A program made the position numbers and the translations under genes. From Geomicrobium halophilum (GTDB lineage: Bacteria > Bacillota > Bacilli > Bacillales > Marinococcaceae), in NCBI RefSeq assembly GCF_014207655.1, contig NZ_JACHHJ010000001.1:1488001-1552000 (forward strand): a stretch of 64,000 nt of DNA, written 5' to 3'. Shown here piece after piece: positions 27,788 to 36,916 of this stretch. The stretch's first letter is position 1; each line of letters opens with the position of its first letter. The notes beneath the pieces are model-generated. The model had not been told where the DNA came from and did not search any database. It saw nothing but the letters and a program-made list of their open reading frames with translations.

Positions 27788-29320
27788 TTACACAGGATCA
27801 ACGCTGTGCTTTTTAGCAGGCGGCAATATTTTTTTCTGTCTGTAAATGTTAAATCGCGAGACGAGTACTTGCCTTAGATCTTCAGGCTCGACAATATCAT
27901 CGATGACGAGTTCAGATCCTAAACGGTAGATATCAATGTTTTCTTGGTACTCTTTACGTTTTTCAGCAATATAAGCTGCCCTTTCCTCTTCAGGGAGGCT
28001 TGCAATTTTATTGGCATACACCGCATTTACCGCTGCTTCCGGACCCATGACAGCAATTTGTGCGCTCGGCAGCGCCACACAATAATCCGGCTCAAACGCT
28101 GGACCAGCCATTGCATACAGACCTGCACCATAAGCCTTACGGACGATAACGGAGATTTTCGGCACCGTCGTGCTTGCCATTGCTGAGATCATTTTCGCCC
28201 CGTGGCGGATGATGCCCGCACGTTCCACTTTTGTTCCGATCATAAATCCAGGGACATCTGCCAAAAATAACAATGGGATGTTAAAAGCATCACAAAGATT
28301 AATAAAGCGAGCGGCTTTATCCGCAGAGTCGTGAAAGAGCACACCGCCTTTAGCTTTAGGTTGATTGGCAACGATACCAACCACCTCACCATCCATCCTG
28401 GCCAATGCCGTAATGATCTCAGGTGCGAAGAGCTTCTTCATTTCAAATAGGCTGCCATCATCAATGATATGTTTGATAAAGGTGTACATATCAAAAGGAG
28501 CATTTTGATTTTTTGGGAGGAGGTCCGCTAATTCCCGATCTCCAATTTCTGGTGCCTTGGGAGGCTCTGAAGCAGGCTTTTCACGAAAATGTTCCGGAAA
28601 ATAGGAAATATATTGACGAGCTTTGAGAATGGCATCATCTTCATCTGCAGCAAGAACATCTCCACAACCGGAGACACTGCAGTGCATGTGCGCCCCTCCC
28701 ATTTCTTCCAAACTGACATTTTCGCCAATCACCATCTCCGCCATGCGCGGTGATCCTAAATACATCGATGCGTTTTTATCAACCATCATTACGACATCAC
28801 AAAATGCTGGGATGTACGCCCCTCCAGCAGCAGACGGTCCGAATAACAGACATACTTGTGGAATTTGACCGGAGAGACGAACCTGGTTATGGAAAATTCG
28901 GCCGGCCCCGCGGCGCCCTGGAAACATGTCAATCTGATCAGTAATACGTGCGCCGGCAGAATCAACTAGATAAAAAATCGGGCACTGGAGGTTTTCAGCC
29001 TGCTCCTGAATCCGAATGATTTTTTCGACGGTACGCGCTCCCCATGACCCCGCCTTTACTGTAGAGTCATTGGCCATAAAACAGACTTGCTGCCCGTGAA
29101 TATGACCGATACCAGTAACTACGCCATCTGCAGGCAGGTCATCAGCCATGACGTTGGCAAATTTACCATCTTCAAGCATAAAATCGTTTTCGTCGAGCAA
29201 TAGACGTAACCGTTCACGGACGAATTTTTTCCCTTTTTCCGCGTTCTTATTGTGATTGCGCTCCGCCCCGCCTTGTTCTATCGTTTTCACAATGCTTTCG
29301 TGATCGTTTCTATTTGTCAT
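27788..29320 (-). CDS. yngE: Acyl-CoA carboxylase carboxyltransferase subunit (YngE type)
   Basis: About 510 residues, biotin-dependent carboxyltransferase of the methylcrotonoyl-/propionyl-CoA carboxylase beta family. Conserved blocks: DLPADGVVTGIGHIHGQQV, SAGARITDQIDMFPGRRGAGRIF, FGPSAAGGAYIPAFCD, and KAYGAGLYAMAGPAFEPD. Transfers CO2 from carboxybiotin to the acyl-CoA, here probably 3-methylcrotonyl-CoA. Start at 29320 has GGAGG five bases upstream; the open frame runs to 29335, overlapping the yngF stop. Works with YngH and YngHB of the same operon. Confidence 0.9.
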   Translation of the reverse strand: MTNRNDHESIVKTIEQGGAERNHNKNAEKGKKFVRERLRLLLDENDFMLEDGKFANVMADDLPADGVVTGIGHIHGQQVCFMANDSTVKAGSWGARTVEKIIRIQEQAENLQCPIFYLVDSAGARITDQIDMFPGRRGAGRIFHNQVRLSGQIPQVCLLFGPSAAGGAYIPAFCDVVMMVDKNASMYLGSPRMAEMVIGENVSLEEMGGAHMHCSVSGCGDVLAADEDDAILKARQYISYFPEHFREKPASEPPKAPEIGDRELADLLPKNQNAPFDMYTFIKHIIDDGSLFEMKKLFAPEIITALARMDGEVVGIVANQPKAKGGVLFHDSADKAARFINLCDAFNIPLLFLADVPGFMIGTKVERAGIIRHGAKMISAMASTTVPKISVIVRKAYGAGLYAMAGPAFEPDYCVALPSAQIAVMGPEAAVNAVYANKIASLPEEERAAYIAEKRKEYQENIDIYRLGSELVIDDIVEPEDLRQVLVSRFNIYRQKKILPPAKKHSVDPV

Positions 29321-29331
29321 AGCAACCTCCA

Positions 29332-30114
29332 TCACTCGCCCTTATACACAGGCGATCGTTTCTCTTTAAAGGCACGAATGCCTTCTAAACGATCGTTTGT
29401 AGGTACTGTTTTTTGATAGGCTTTTGTTTCAATTTCCAAACCAGCCTGAATATTCGTTTCCAAGCCATCATCAATCGCTCGTTTTGCTTGACGCAAGGCT
29501 AATGGTCCGTTTTTGCCAAGTTTCTTTGCAAAAGCAAGCGCCTCTTCTTCTACCCTCTCGATAGATGTGCAGAACTCCAGCAGCCCAAGCCCATGTGCTT
29601 GTTCACCTGTAAGCATTTCCGCGGTATAAATAAGGTTTTTTGCATTTCCCGGTCCGATCAAACGTGCTAGCCTTTGCGTCCCGCCTGCTCCTGGAATGAT
29701 CGCAAGAGAGGTTTCTGGTAGCCCATATTTGCTTTCATGAGCCCCGATTCGAATATCGCAGGCAAGTGCAAGCTCAAGGCCACCGCCAAGAGCACTGCCG
29801 TTTAATGCGCCAATGACAGGTTGAGGTAAAGATGCAACCGCGTTCACCGTTTCTTTTATATGAGCAACGGCAGCGATGACTTCTTCTTCATTCATTCCCG
29901 CCCGTTCTTTCAAATCGGCCCCCGCACTGAACATACGATTTCCAGCAGCTGTTAAAATGACCACATGGGTATTTCCATCTTCCTTGATGCTTTGGAGTTT
30001 ATCAGCTAGTGCTTCAAGGAGCTCCTGGGATAATGCATTAGCAGCTTCGGGACGATTGATTCGAAGACGAGTGATTCCGCCTTCCAACTGTTCACATTGA
30101 ATCCATGCGCTCAT
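29332..30114 (-). CDS. yngF: Enoyl-CoA hydratase / methylglutaconyl-CoA hydratase-like (YngF)
   Basis: 260-residue crotonase-family enzyme. The oxyanion-hole segments are NRMFSAGADLKER and ALNGSALGGGLELALACDIRIG; the catalytic Glu region ETSLAIIPGAGGTQRL is intact. By context it hydrates 3-methylglutaconyl-CoA in leucine breakdown. GGGAGG ribosome site. Fifteen bases after yngHB. Confidence 0.9.
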   Translation of the reverse strand: MSAWIQCEQLEGGITRLRINRPEAANALSQELLEALADKLQSIKEDGNTHVVILTAAGNRMFSAGADLKERAGMNEEEVIAAVAHIKETVNAVASLPQPVIGALNGSALGGGLELALACDIRIGAHESKYGLPETSLAIIPGAGGTQRLARLIGPGNAKNLIYTAEMLTGEQAHGLGLLEFCTSIERVEEEALAFAKKLGKNGPLALRQAKRAIDDGLETNIQAGLEIETKAYQKTVPTNDRLEGIRAFKEKRSPVYKGE

Positions 30115-30129
30115 GAATAACCTCCCTCT

Positions 30130-30342
30130 CTATTCGATTTCGAATAAAGCATCGCCTTCATTGACAAATTCCCCTTCTTCTTTTAAAACAGCTTTTATTT
30201 CGCCACCTGTTTCTGATTCTACCGGAATCTCCATCTTCATGGATTCCAAAATCGCCACTTCTTCACCCGTCTCTACTTTGTCTCCAATTTGTTTCAGTAC
30301 CTTCCATAAATTCCCCGCCATGCTAGCTTCAATTTTTGTCAT
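30130..30342 (-). CDS. yngHB: Biotin/lipoyl attachment protein YngHB
   Basis: 70-residue biotinyl domain. The biotinylated Lys lies in AILESMKMEIPV (ESMKME). It carries carboxybiotin between the biotin carboxylase (YngH) and the carboxyltransferase (YngE). As in Bacillus, it is a separate small gene, not fused to the carboxylase. Confidence 0.93.
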   Translation of the reverse strand: MTKIEASMAGNLWKVLKQIGDKVETGEEVAILESMKMEIPVESETGGEIKAVLKEEGEFVNEGDALFEIE

Positions 30343-30366
30343 GATGTTTTCACTCCCCGTGCAAAT

Positions 30367-31698
30367 TTAGAAATGTTCTTTTACAAAATTCGTCGTTACT
30401 TGTCCGTTTACAACCTTCGGGTGTCGTGTAATTTCCTGTAAAAAAGGAATATTGGTACGAATCCCCTGTATATTACATTCGTCTAGCGCCTGTCTAAGTC
30501 CTGCTATCGCCTCCGCACGTGTCTCACCAATACCGATCAATTTTGCAAGCATCGGATCATAAAAAGGGGTGACTTCTGTGCCGGAACGAACGCCGGTGTC
30601 CAGTCGAATATGTTCTCCTTCAGGGACATCGAAAACTTCAATTGTCCCCGGGGAAGGGAAAAAGGTCTTTGGATCTTCTGCATATATTCTAGCTTCGATG
30701 GCATAGCCCTGCCAATCAACCTCTGATTGCTGAACGGAAAGGGCTTCTCCCGCTCCCACATGTAACTGTTCCTGAACAATATCTATATTCGTTACCACTT
30801 CGGTGACGGGATGTTCGACTTGAAGCCTCGTATTCATTTCCAGAAAATAAAATTCATCCTCTTCCACTAAAAATTCAAGCGTTCCCGCGCTTTCGTATTG
30901 TAACGATTTCGCCGCTTGAATGGCAGCGTGGCGTAACTGTTGCCGTAACCCTTCCGAGAGACCGGTGGCCGGTGCTTCTTCCAGCACTTTTTGATGCCGC
31001 CGCTGAATCGAGCAATCTCTCTCTCCAAGGTGAATCACATTTCCATAAGTATCACCAAGGACCTGGACTTCAATATGGCGCGGGGATTCTAACGCTTTCT
31101 CAATATACAGGGAGCCTGAACCAAAATAATTCGCCGCCCGGCGTTGATTGCTAGAAAACGCTTTCTTTAACGCTTCTGCGTCTTGCGCTATTTCCATACC
31201 AATCCCGCCACCGCCAGCTGCAGCTTTTACCATGACCGGGTATCCGATGCTTTCTGCAAAGGAGACGGCTTCATCTGCACTGGAAACCGGTCCATCTGAA
31301 CCCGGAACAACCGGTACCCCCGCCGCTTGCATCTGTTTTCGTGCCGCAACCTTATCCCCCATAATCGAAAGCGTTTCCGGTTTTGGCCCAATAAAGGTAA
31401 TACCCTCTTCACGACACCTGCGACAAAAATCAGCGTTTTCTGATAGAAATCCATATCCCGGATGAATGGCATCAACCTTTGCCTTTTTGGCTATATAGAG
31501 TACCTTCTCCATATTGAGGTAGCTGTCTGTGGCTTTCGCCGCACCTGCCTCGAAGGCTTCATCGGCCTGTTCTACATGCAAAGCATGACGATCAGCTTCT
31601 GAATAAATAGCAACGGTTTGTACTCCAAGTGATTGACAGCTGCGAATAATACGACAGGCAATTTCTCCGCGATTAGCGATCAATACTTTATTGAACAT
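30367..31698 (-). CDS. yngH: Biotin carboxylase subunit (YngH)
   Basis: 443 residues. ATP-grasp biotin carboxylase: opening NKVLIANRGEIACRIIRSCQ, glycine-rich loop VKAAAGGGGIGME, EAPATGLSEGLR, and the biotin/bicarbonate site EMNTRLQVEHPVTE with metal ligands upstream. Carboxylates the biotin on YngHB using ATP and bicarbonate. It follows yngJ by 12 bases. Confidence 0.92.
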   Translation of the reverse strand: MFNKVLIANRGEIACRIIRSCQSLGVQTVAIYSEADRHALHVEQADEAFEAGAAKATDSYLNMEKVLYIAKKAKVDAIHPGYGFLSENADFCRRCREEGITFIGPKPETLSIMGDKVAARKQMQAAGVPVVPGSDGPVSSADEAVSFAESIGYPVMVKAAAGGGGIGMEIAQDAEALKKAFSSNQRRAANYFGSGSLYIEKALESPRHIEVQVLGDTYGNVIHLGERDCSIQRRHQKVLEEAPATGLSEGLRQQLRHAAIQAAKSLQYESAGTLEFLVEEDEFYFLEMNTRLQVEHPVTEVVTNIDIVQEQLHVGAGEALSVQQSEVDWQGYAIEARIYAEDPKTFFPSPGTIEVFDVPEGEHIRLDTGVRSGTEVTPFYDPMLAKLIGIGETRAEAIAGLRQALDECNIQGIRTNIPFLQEITRHPKVVNGQVTTNFVKEHF

Positions 31699-31710
31699 GT
31701 AAGCGTCCTC

Positions 31711-32856
31711 CTAAAAACAGCCAATTTCTCTAGCAATGACCATGCGTTGAATTTCTGATGTCCCTTCACCGATCTCCATCAATTTCGTATCTCTTAACAT
31801 TCGTTCAATTCCAAATTCTCTCATATAGCCATACCCCCCATGGATTTGCAGTGCCTGATTGCAAACTCTGGTGGCCATTTCTGAAGAAAATAACTTGGCG
31901 TACGCTGCTTCTTTTTTGAACGGTCGATTCTGATCCTTAAGCCATGCTGCTTTATGAACGCTTGTTCTTGCGAGGTCGATTTCCATCGCCATGTCCGCTA
32001 ACTTAAATTGAATGGCTTGAAATTTCCCGATGTTTTCACCGAATTGCTTTCGTTCGTTAGCATAGGCAAGCGCCTTTTGATAGGCTGCTTCTGCAATACC
32101 AACGGCCAAAGCCCCGATTGATATTCGTCCTCCATCAAGTGTATGAAGAAACTGTCCAAAACCTTTATCAGGATCGCCAAGAATATTTTCCTTTGGTACT
32201 TCAACGTCATTTAGCACAAGCTCTGTTGTATTCGAACCGCGCACCCCCATTTTTTCATAGGGGGATGTGATTTTGAACCCGGGTGAATCAGTCGGAACAA
32301 TAAATGCGGAGATAATGTTTTTCCCGTTTTTCTTTTGACCGTTTACCGCTGTAATCGTGACCGCTTGGGCGTATGATGCATTTGTAATCCAACATTTTTC
32401 TCCGTTGATCACGTAACGATCCCCTTTAAGGACAGCTGTCGTTTTCGTACCGCCCGCATCAGAGCCGGCATTTGGTTCCGTCAAACCGAATGATCCTAAC
32501 GTATCCCCCTTTGCAATCGGAACTAAAAATGTTTCTTTTTGCTTTTCCGTACCAAAATTAGCTAAAGGACCAGCACCAAGGGATACGGAAGCTGCATAAC
32601 TTAACCCTGTACCTCCGCATGCTTTGCCAATTTCTTCGACAGCTAGTGCATAAGAAATCGTATCTGCACCTGCACCGCCATATTTTTCGGAAATCGGGAG
32701 TCCTAACAGCCCAAGTGACCCCATTTTTTCAAACGTTTCCTTTGGAAAACGATCATTTCGATCCACCTCATCGGCGATCGGGGCTACCTCTGTTTCCGCA
32801 AAATCCCGGACCATATCTCTGATCATACGCTGTTCTCTTGTTAATTCAAAGTCCAT
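31711..32856 (-). CDS. yngJ: Acyl-CoA dehydrogenase (isovaleryl-CoA type, YngJ)
   Basis: 381 residues of the FAD acyl-CoA dehydrogenase family. Signature blocks: LTEPNAGSDAGGTKT, CWITNASYAQAVTI, QFGENIGKFQAIQFKLADM, and the C-terminal QIHGGYGYMREFGIERMLRD. The catalytic base lies in a Glu context (IGEGTSEIQR at the end). First gene of the operon, so probably oxidises isovaleryl-CoA or another branched short acyl-CoA. Ribosome site GGGGGAAAGG. A palindromic operator candidate is just upstream. Confidence 0.9.
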   Translation of the reverse strand: MDFELTREQRMIRDMVRDFAETEVAPIADEVDRNDRFPKETFEKMGSLGLLGLPISEKYGGAGADTISYALAVEEIGKACGGTGLSYAASVSLGAGPLANFGTEKQKETFLVPIAKGDTLGSFGLTEPNAGSDAGGTKTTAVLKGDRYVINGEKCWITNASYAQAVTITAVNGQKKNGKNIISAFIVPTDSPGFKITSPYEKMGVRGSNTTELVLNDVEVPKENILGDPDKGFGQFLHTLDGGRISIGALAVGIAEAAYQKALAYANERKQFGENIGKFQAIQFKLADMAMEIDLARTSVHKAAWLKDQNRPFKKEAAYAKLFSSEMATRVCNQALQIHGGYGYMREFGIERMLRDTKLMEIGEGTSEIQRMVIAREIGCF

Positions 32857-32875
32857 ACCTTTCCCCCTTAATAAA

Positions 32876-32904
32876 GACTGAGCAAGCGCTCAATCAGTTA
32901 ACTG
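32876..32904. promoter_or_regulatory. Candidate TetR-type operator upstream of yngJ
   Basis: TGAGC-AAGC-GCTCA has 5-bp palindromic arms and is followed by the perfect 10-bp palindrome CAGTTAACTG. It lies 20-50 bases upstream of the first operon gene. Fatty-acid or branched acyl-CoA operons in Bacilli are often under TetR-type repressors (FadR), but the regulator gene is not in this window. Confidence 0.4.
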
Positions 32905-33116
32905 AAATCGCTTACATCAAGCGTACTATAATAAATGGTATCCGTCCAGGTTTAAATGGAAAAAAACAACTTATTTACCTAAAATCTTAAATGTTGTTCT
33001 AGTGTAGAAAAGGGAATCATATGGTCTGAAATCAATCACTGAGTTTGTGCTTTTTATATGGTATAATTTGATAAAGAGTCCTATAGATAACTTTAGAGAA
33101 GGGAGGTTCCCTTGTC

Positions 33117-33668
33117 TTGGGATTTTCAATTATTCTAGGTATATTAATTGTCATAACCTTACTGGCGTGGATTATGGGGTACTACGTGCTTTTAAAATTT
33201 GTGACTCGTATGGAAACAAGTTGGCAAAGGATTACCCATCTACTCGCACATGTTGAACGTTCAACCAATGATTTTTTGATGATGCTTGATCAAATGGGGA
33301 AATTACCGGCCGGTACAACTGAATCGATGGAGAAAGTGATGGAAGAAATGCAAGATCCGTCCAATGAGCGTGGAGAACAATTGCATTCATTCGCCATTTT
33401 AAATGAACGTCTCGAAGATTTATTTGAGCAGGTTGAAGAGGACCCAGACGTCAAGGACCCTGAACTCACCGAAACGAGCCAAGATCTCAAAACCACTTTA
33501 ACTTTATTGGAGACCGCCAGCCAGTCCTATAATCATGCAGTAACCAAATACAATAAAAGCATCACCGCTATACCCACAAAATATGTCGCAAGTATACATC
33601 AGTTCAAACCACAGAATGTTCTTGATGAAACCGTCAAACGATTATCCTCCAGCGATACAGCAATATAA
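33117..33668 (+). CDS. LemA-like membrane-anchored protein
   Basis: 183 residues: a single N-terminal membrane segment (about residues 3-27) and a helical domain with ERSTNDFLMMLDQMG near residue 48 and VTKYNKSITAIPTKYVASI near the C-terminus, the core of the LemA family. The start is TTG with GGGAGG ten bases upstream. A TATAAT at 33062-33067 may be the -10 box. Function unknown. Confidence 0.72.
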   Translation: MGFSIILGILIVITLLAWIMGYYVLLKFVTRMETSWQRITHLLAHVERSTNDFLMMLDQMGKLPAGTTESMEKVMEEMQDPSNERGEQLHSFAILNERLEDLFEQVEEDPDVKDPELTETSQDLKTTLTLLETASQSYNHAVTKYNKSITAIPTKYVASIHQFKPQNVLDETVKRLSSSDTAI

Positions 33669-33749
33669 CTAAATGCATATTTTAAGAGATAACGCTAATT
33701 AAAAGGTAAGAGAATCAATCTGCTGCTATTTTTTTCGCTGAGATCATAA

Positions 33750-33892
33750 GTGGAGAATTTAGGAAGGGTATGCTATATTTATGCCATACAGGGCAAGGAT
33801 GAAGTTCCTCTCACCCTGCTACCTTTTTTGCATTACCCTTCTTGATGCGTGTATCATGATCTTTGGCGGCCAATAAGGCCGTCCTTTTTTTT
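33750..33892 (+). ncRNA. Candidate small RNA with terminal hairpin
   Basis: A gene-free stretch with ordered structure. A TATGCTATA sequence at about 33768 could be a -10 box. Next comes a hairpin CAGGG ... CCCTG enclosing AAGGA/TTCCT (about 33788-33819), an unpaired pyrimidine-rich part, and a terminator GGCGGCC-AATAA-GGCCGTCC with eight T at 33866-33892. No frame with a start signal is present. Could be a trans-acting sRNA or simply the 3' end of the upstream transcript. Confidence 0.4.
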
Positions 33893-33901
33893 AGATAATA
33901 A

Positions 33902-33949
33902 CCACGATAAAACCCGCATTTTTAACGAAAAATGCGGGTTTTATCGTGG
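33902..33949. repeat. 22-bp perfect palindrome (hairpin)
   Basis: Two perfectly complementary 22-base arms (CCACGATAAAACCCGCATTT plus TT, and its complement) flank the four bases AACG, followed by a run of eight C. Far longer and more perfect than a usual terminator. Confidence 0.8.
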
Positions 33950-34015
33950 CCCCCCCCAAAGTTAAATGTCCCCGGCCGTATAACCTCAACAACCTCCTAG
34001 TCCCCCATGCCAGAA

Positions 34016-34191
34016 GTTCTTTCTCCTTTCGGTTAATGCTGTTCACCGCGCCGATCCTCTAGGACGTGCGCTGAATAAACATGTTGCTGCGCCGAAAAAC
34101 CCCCGCACCGAGTCCCGTTTCGCTCGCGCTTGATCATTCGATCAAGAATTTTTCCATGGATGGGAAAGAACTTTTGAAACATTGCACTAAT
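34016..34191. repeat. Dispersed repeat, family R2, copy A
   Basis: Shares with copy B (35216-35333) an ordered series of blocks: TTCGG(T/C)TAATGCTG, CCGCGCCGA, TCCCGT.TCGCTCGC, TCATTCG, CATGGA.GGGAAAGAAC and GAAACATTGCACTA. Copy A carries about 50 extra bases in the middle. Non-coding. Confidence 0.65.
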
Positions 34192-34413
34192 CGTATATGA
34201 AGTAATCACACTCCCAATTATAAATGTCTTTCTGCGTTCTTTAGCCGAGAGGAAAAGCTCTTTCATTCTTACACTTTGTTGATGAGGAAGAATAGCACGG
34301 ATCAGAGAGATAGGCATACAAAATTAATGAATTTATCCCCTGTAAGATACCTAAACATGCTCTTTTTGGATGCATATATTAAAAATGTAAACTACAAAAA
34401 GGGGGAGAAAAGA

Positions 34414-34707
34414 ATGAGCTGGGATGATTTTGTATTCGGAAACCGTTGTGGTCACCAACACGGTTGCAAATTTGATCGTAAAGATGACAAAAAGAAGGAC
34501 GACAATGATGAGTGCGATTGTCACTCACTATTTAAAAATATCTCAAAAGGTACACCTGTCGTCGTATTTCTCAAAGGCGGCAACTGTGTAAAAGGTGATT
34601 TCGTAGACATCCGTGGAGATTTAGTAGATTTAGCACTCTGCTATGATCACAAGGTTAAGGTCATAACGATCTGCTGTGACGATATTTCTGCAGTATCCAT
34701 TGATTAA
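34414..34707 (+). CDS. Cys-rich LSm-like small protein, probably spore-related
   Basis: 97 residues. The head is rich in His, Cys, Lys and Asp (GNRCGHQHGCKFDRKDD). A C-terminal beta domain, GTPVVVFLKGGNCVKGDFVDIRGDLVDLALCYDHKVKVITICCDD, resembles the LSm/DUF2642-like fold of spore coat proteins. GGGGGAG lies 8 bases before the ATG at 34414; the frame runs open further upstream. Seven cysteines in a small cytoplasmic-type protein suggest disulfide cross-linking or metal binding. A terminator follows. Confidence 0.65.
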   Translation: MSWDDFVFGNRCGHQHGCKFDRKDDKKKDDNDECDCHSLFKNISKGTPVVVFLKGGNCVKGDFVDIRGDLVDLALCYDHKVKVITICCDDISAVSID

Positions 34708-34733
34708 TTTTCATGGATGATTTCTAAGATTAA

Positions 34734-34762
34734 ATAACCCGGAAGCTCCCGGGTTATTTTCG
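34734..34762 (+). terminator. Terminator after the Cys-rich gene
   Basis: AATAACCCGG / CCGGGTTATT stem with TTTTC after it. Confidence 0.8.
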
Positions 34763-34871
34763 TTTGCGTATCCTTATTTAAGTGCACAAAATATTTCTAT
34801 TAAAGATGAGCTTTTTCGGTTGCCTGACGTATTTATCATGCTTTTCTATCATACAGGTCTTTTAAGTGCGT

Positions 34872-35003
34872 GTTCAAAATGTTAGCTTATCGCCAATGGC
34901 GAAAGCTTAGATTTACTTATGCTTTGGAATGCACGAAAGCATTCACTTCTCACGAAGAAAAAGTAATTTTCTTTATAAGGAAGTTTTCCCGAACTTTTTG
35001 AAC
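34872..35003. repeat. Dispersed intergenic repeat, family R1, copy 2
   Basis: 132 bp from GTTCAAAATG at 34872 to CTTTTTGAAC at 35003, the same terminal inverted repeat as the copy at 9540-9742. The interior GCACGAAAGCATTCACTTCT differs from copy 1 only by a 3-base insertion in the latter. No coding capacity. Confidence 0.6.
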
Positions 35004-35075
35004 ATCCTCTTAGATAGAAACTTGTGGATTACAATCCATATGTTACCATTTTCATGGAGAAGAAGGAGCGTTGAT

Positions 35076-35192
35076 ATGAGAAAAGAAAGATATAAGCAAT
35101 TAACAAAGGAGTTTCAACGAAAACTTCAACGGCCTTTAACAAAGAAGGAGAAAGAGCTTATTCACTGGATGGCAGAGAGTGAACGAAAATGA
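35076..35192 (+). CDS. Small basic protein, 38 residues
   Basis: MRKERYKQLTKEFQRKLQRP..., highly charged and helical, ending WMAESERK. AAGGAG seven bases before the ATG supports translation. Function not recognised. It follows repeat R1 and is followed by repeat R2. Confidence 0.55.
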   Translation: MRKERYKQLTKEFQRKLQRPLTKKEKELIHWMAESERK

Positions 35193-35215
35193 GATCCATC
35201 GTTACCGGGGTTATC

Positions 35216-35333
35216 CTGCACTTTCTCCATTCGGCTAATGCTGCGCTCCGCGCCGAATCCCGTATCGCTCGCTCCCCATCATTCGCCCAAGGAATTTTCA
35301 TGGACGGGAAAGAACGATCGAAACATTGCACTA
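35216..35333. repeat. Dispersed repeat, family R2, copy B
   Basis: Compact 118-bp version of the element at 34016-34191, ending in the same GAAACATTGCACTA. The two copies lie 1.2 kb apart in the same orientation. Confidence 0.65.
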
Positions 35334-35362
35334 GCTTGGGACACTGCCCAAGCTAGGTTTTT
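35331..35362 (+). terminator. Terminator following repeat R2 copy B
   Basis: CTAGCTTGGG / CCCAAGCTAG, perfect 10-bp stem, then GTTTTT. Confidence 0.85.
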
Positions 35363-35393
35363 CAGATACTGGTTCTTTATAAAAAAAGCCCCC

Positions 35394-36794
35394 CTAAGTG
35401 GTTTTACGGTGAACACGCCGCCCGTCATATGTGAAAATGGTCGGTTTACCTCCTACAACAGTTTCCATATGCACGGGGCGTCCCCATAGTTGAAAAATGT
35501 AGGGGATGGTTTTTTCTAAATACGTGACATCGAGCTCTGTGCCTTCATAATTGTGTTTCAGATACATTTCCCCTGCCTTTAAATAATCTCCATCGGTGAC
35601 GGTTATATGGGGAAAACCACCATTGACACGAGAAGCTACCAATTCGTCTCGAATATTCGTCCAATCTTTATCAACGACCTCATAATTGGAACCTTTTTTC
35701 GCAAAAACGTACAAATCCTCTCGTTCGACAAATTCTTTCGTTAAATAATTTCGAATAAATGATTGGTCAGACTCCAGTTCTCTCACTTCAAAAATCTTTT
35801 CACGTCCACTACCGGGCTTCACGCCTCTTGCCTTCATTTCTTCATCAGGATCGTCGTAGCGTTCCTCAATATCTTCAAAAATCTTTAAGCCTAGATAATA
35901 AGGGTTGATGGACGTTTTGGAAGGTACAATTACGTTTGCATTCAAATTTGCAAATTCAATAGCCTCGGCAAAGTCTAAATCCATCTCGCGCATAATACGT
36001 CCATGCCAATAAGAGGCCCAGCCTTCATTCATAATTTTGGTCTCCATTTGCGGCCAGAAATAGAGCATCTCTTCACGCATCATAGTAAGAACGTCCCTTT
36101 GCCATTCCTCAAGTTCCAAACTATTTTCTTCTATAAACCACAATACGTCCTTTTCAGGCTCTTTAAGTTTTCTTTGCTTCTTTTTCTTTTCCTGTTTCTT
36201 TTTCGGTTCATCCATATCCCATAAATCGTCGTACGGCGTGGAGTGCGGGAGTTGTTCATCATCTTCATCCGAATCCATATCCCGGCTTCGAGCCATCATG
36301 CTTGGATCGACATGTTCCTGAATGGCAAGTACAGCATCTAGAAACTCCTCGACTTCTTGTTTTCCATGAGCTTGTTCATACATGGCAATTCTCTCAGCCG
36401 TCGCACTCATACTCTCCACCATATCTCTTCGCGTGTTCTGAAAGCGGCAATTATTTTTAAAGAAATCACTATGAGCGAGTACATGTGCAACAATTAATTG
36501 ATTTTGGATTAAACTATTATTATTTAATAAAAATGCATAGCAAGGGTCAGAGTTAATCACAAGTTCGTATATTTTGCTTAACCCTAAATCATACTGTACC
36601 TTCATTTTGTGGAATTGCTTGCCAAAGCTCCAATGAGAAAAACGTGTCGGCATTCCGTAAGCTCCAAATGTATAAATGATATCCGCTGGACAAACTTCAT
36701 AGCGCATTGGAAAAAAGTCTAGCCCAAATCCTTTGGCGATTTCGGTGATTTCATCGATTTTTTGCTCCAGCTGACGTTGCTCATCAATCGGCAT
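35394..36794 (-). CDS. spoVR: SpoVR family protein
   Basis: About 466 residues matching SpoVR, which is needed for normal spore cortex formation in B. subtilis. Conserved blocks: [52 protein letters not shown] and [16 protein letters not shown] Lys/Glu-rich linker (about residues 200-222) sits in the middle. The ATG at 36794 is six bases after GGGGGG and is preferred to ATGs at 36800 and 36821. Often grouped with PrkA and YhbH/YeaH in other bacteria; here those lie 16-24 kb away. Confidence 0.93.
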   Translation of the reverse strand: MPIDEQRQLEQKIDEITEIAKGFGLDFFPMRYEVCPADIIYTFGAYGMPTRFSHWSFGKQFHKMKVQYDLGLSKIYELVINSDPCYAFLLNNNSLIQNQLIVAHVLAHSDFFKNNCRFQNTRRDMVESMSATAERIAMYEQAHGKQEVEEFLDAVLAIQEHVDPSMMARSRDMDSDEDDEQLPHSTPYDDLWDMDEPKKKQEKKKKQRKLKEPEKDVLWFIEENSLELEEWQRDVLTMMREEMLYFWPQMETKIMNEGWASYWHGRIMREMDLDFAEAIEFANLNANVIVPSKTSINPYYLGLKIFEDIEERYDDPDEEMKARGVKPGSGREKIFEVRELESDQSFIRNYLTKEFVEREDLYVFAKKGSNYEVVDKDWTNIRDELVASRVNGGFPHITVTDGDYLKAGEMYLKHNYEGTELDVTYLEKTIPYIFQLWGRPVHMETVVGGKPTIFTYDGRRVHRKTT

Positions 36795-36916
36795 TTCCAT
36801 CCCCCCTAATCCTTCCTTCATCTATATGTCACCATATGCACTCCGATGCAAATGTTTGATAAACAGAAACTAAAGGGTATAACAATAGAAGAAAAATACA
36901 TAAGGGGTGAAGTTAA

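Noticed and set aside
27944-28868. Plus-strand open frames antisense to the carboxyltransferase gene
   Set aside because: They mirror codon structure of yngE and lack start signals.
34033-34317. Minus-strand open frame of 94 codons with a membrane-like head (MKELFLSAKERRKTFIIG)
   Set aside because: Its second half is made of repeat R2 copy A and no convincing ribosome site is present. The head may be a relic, but I cannot support a gene.
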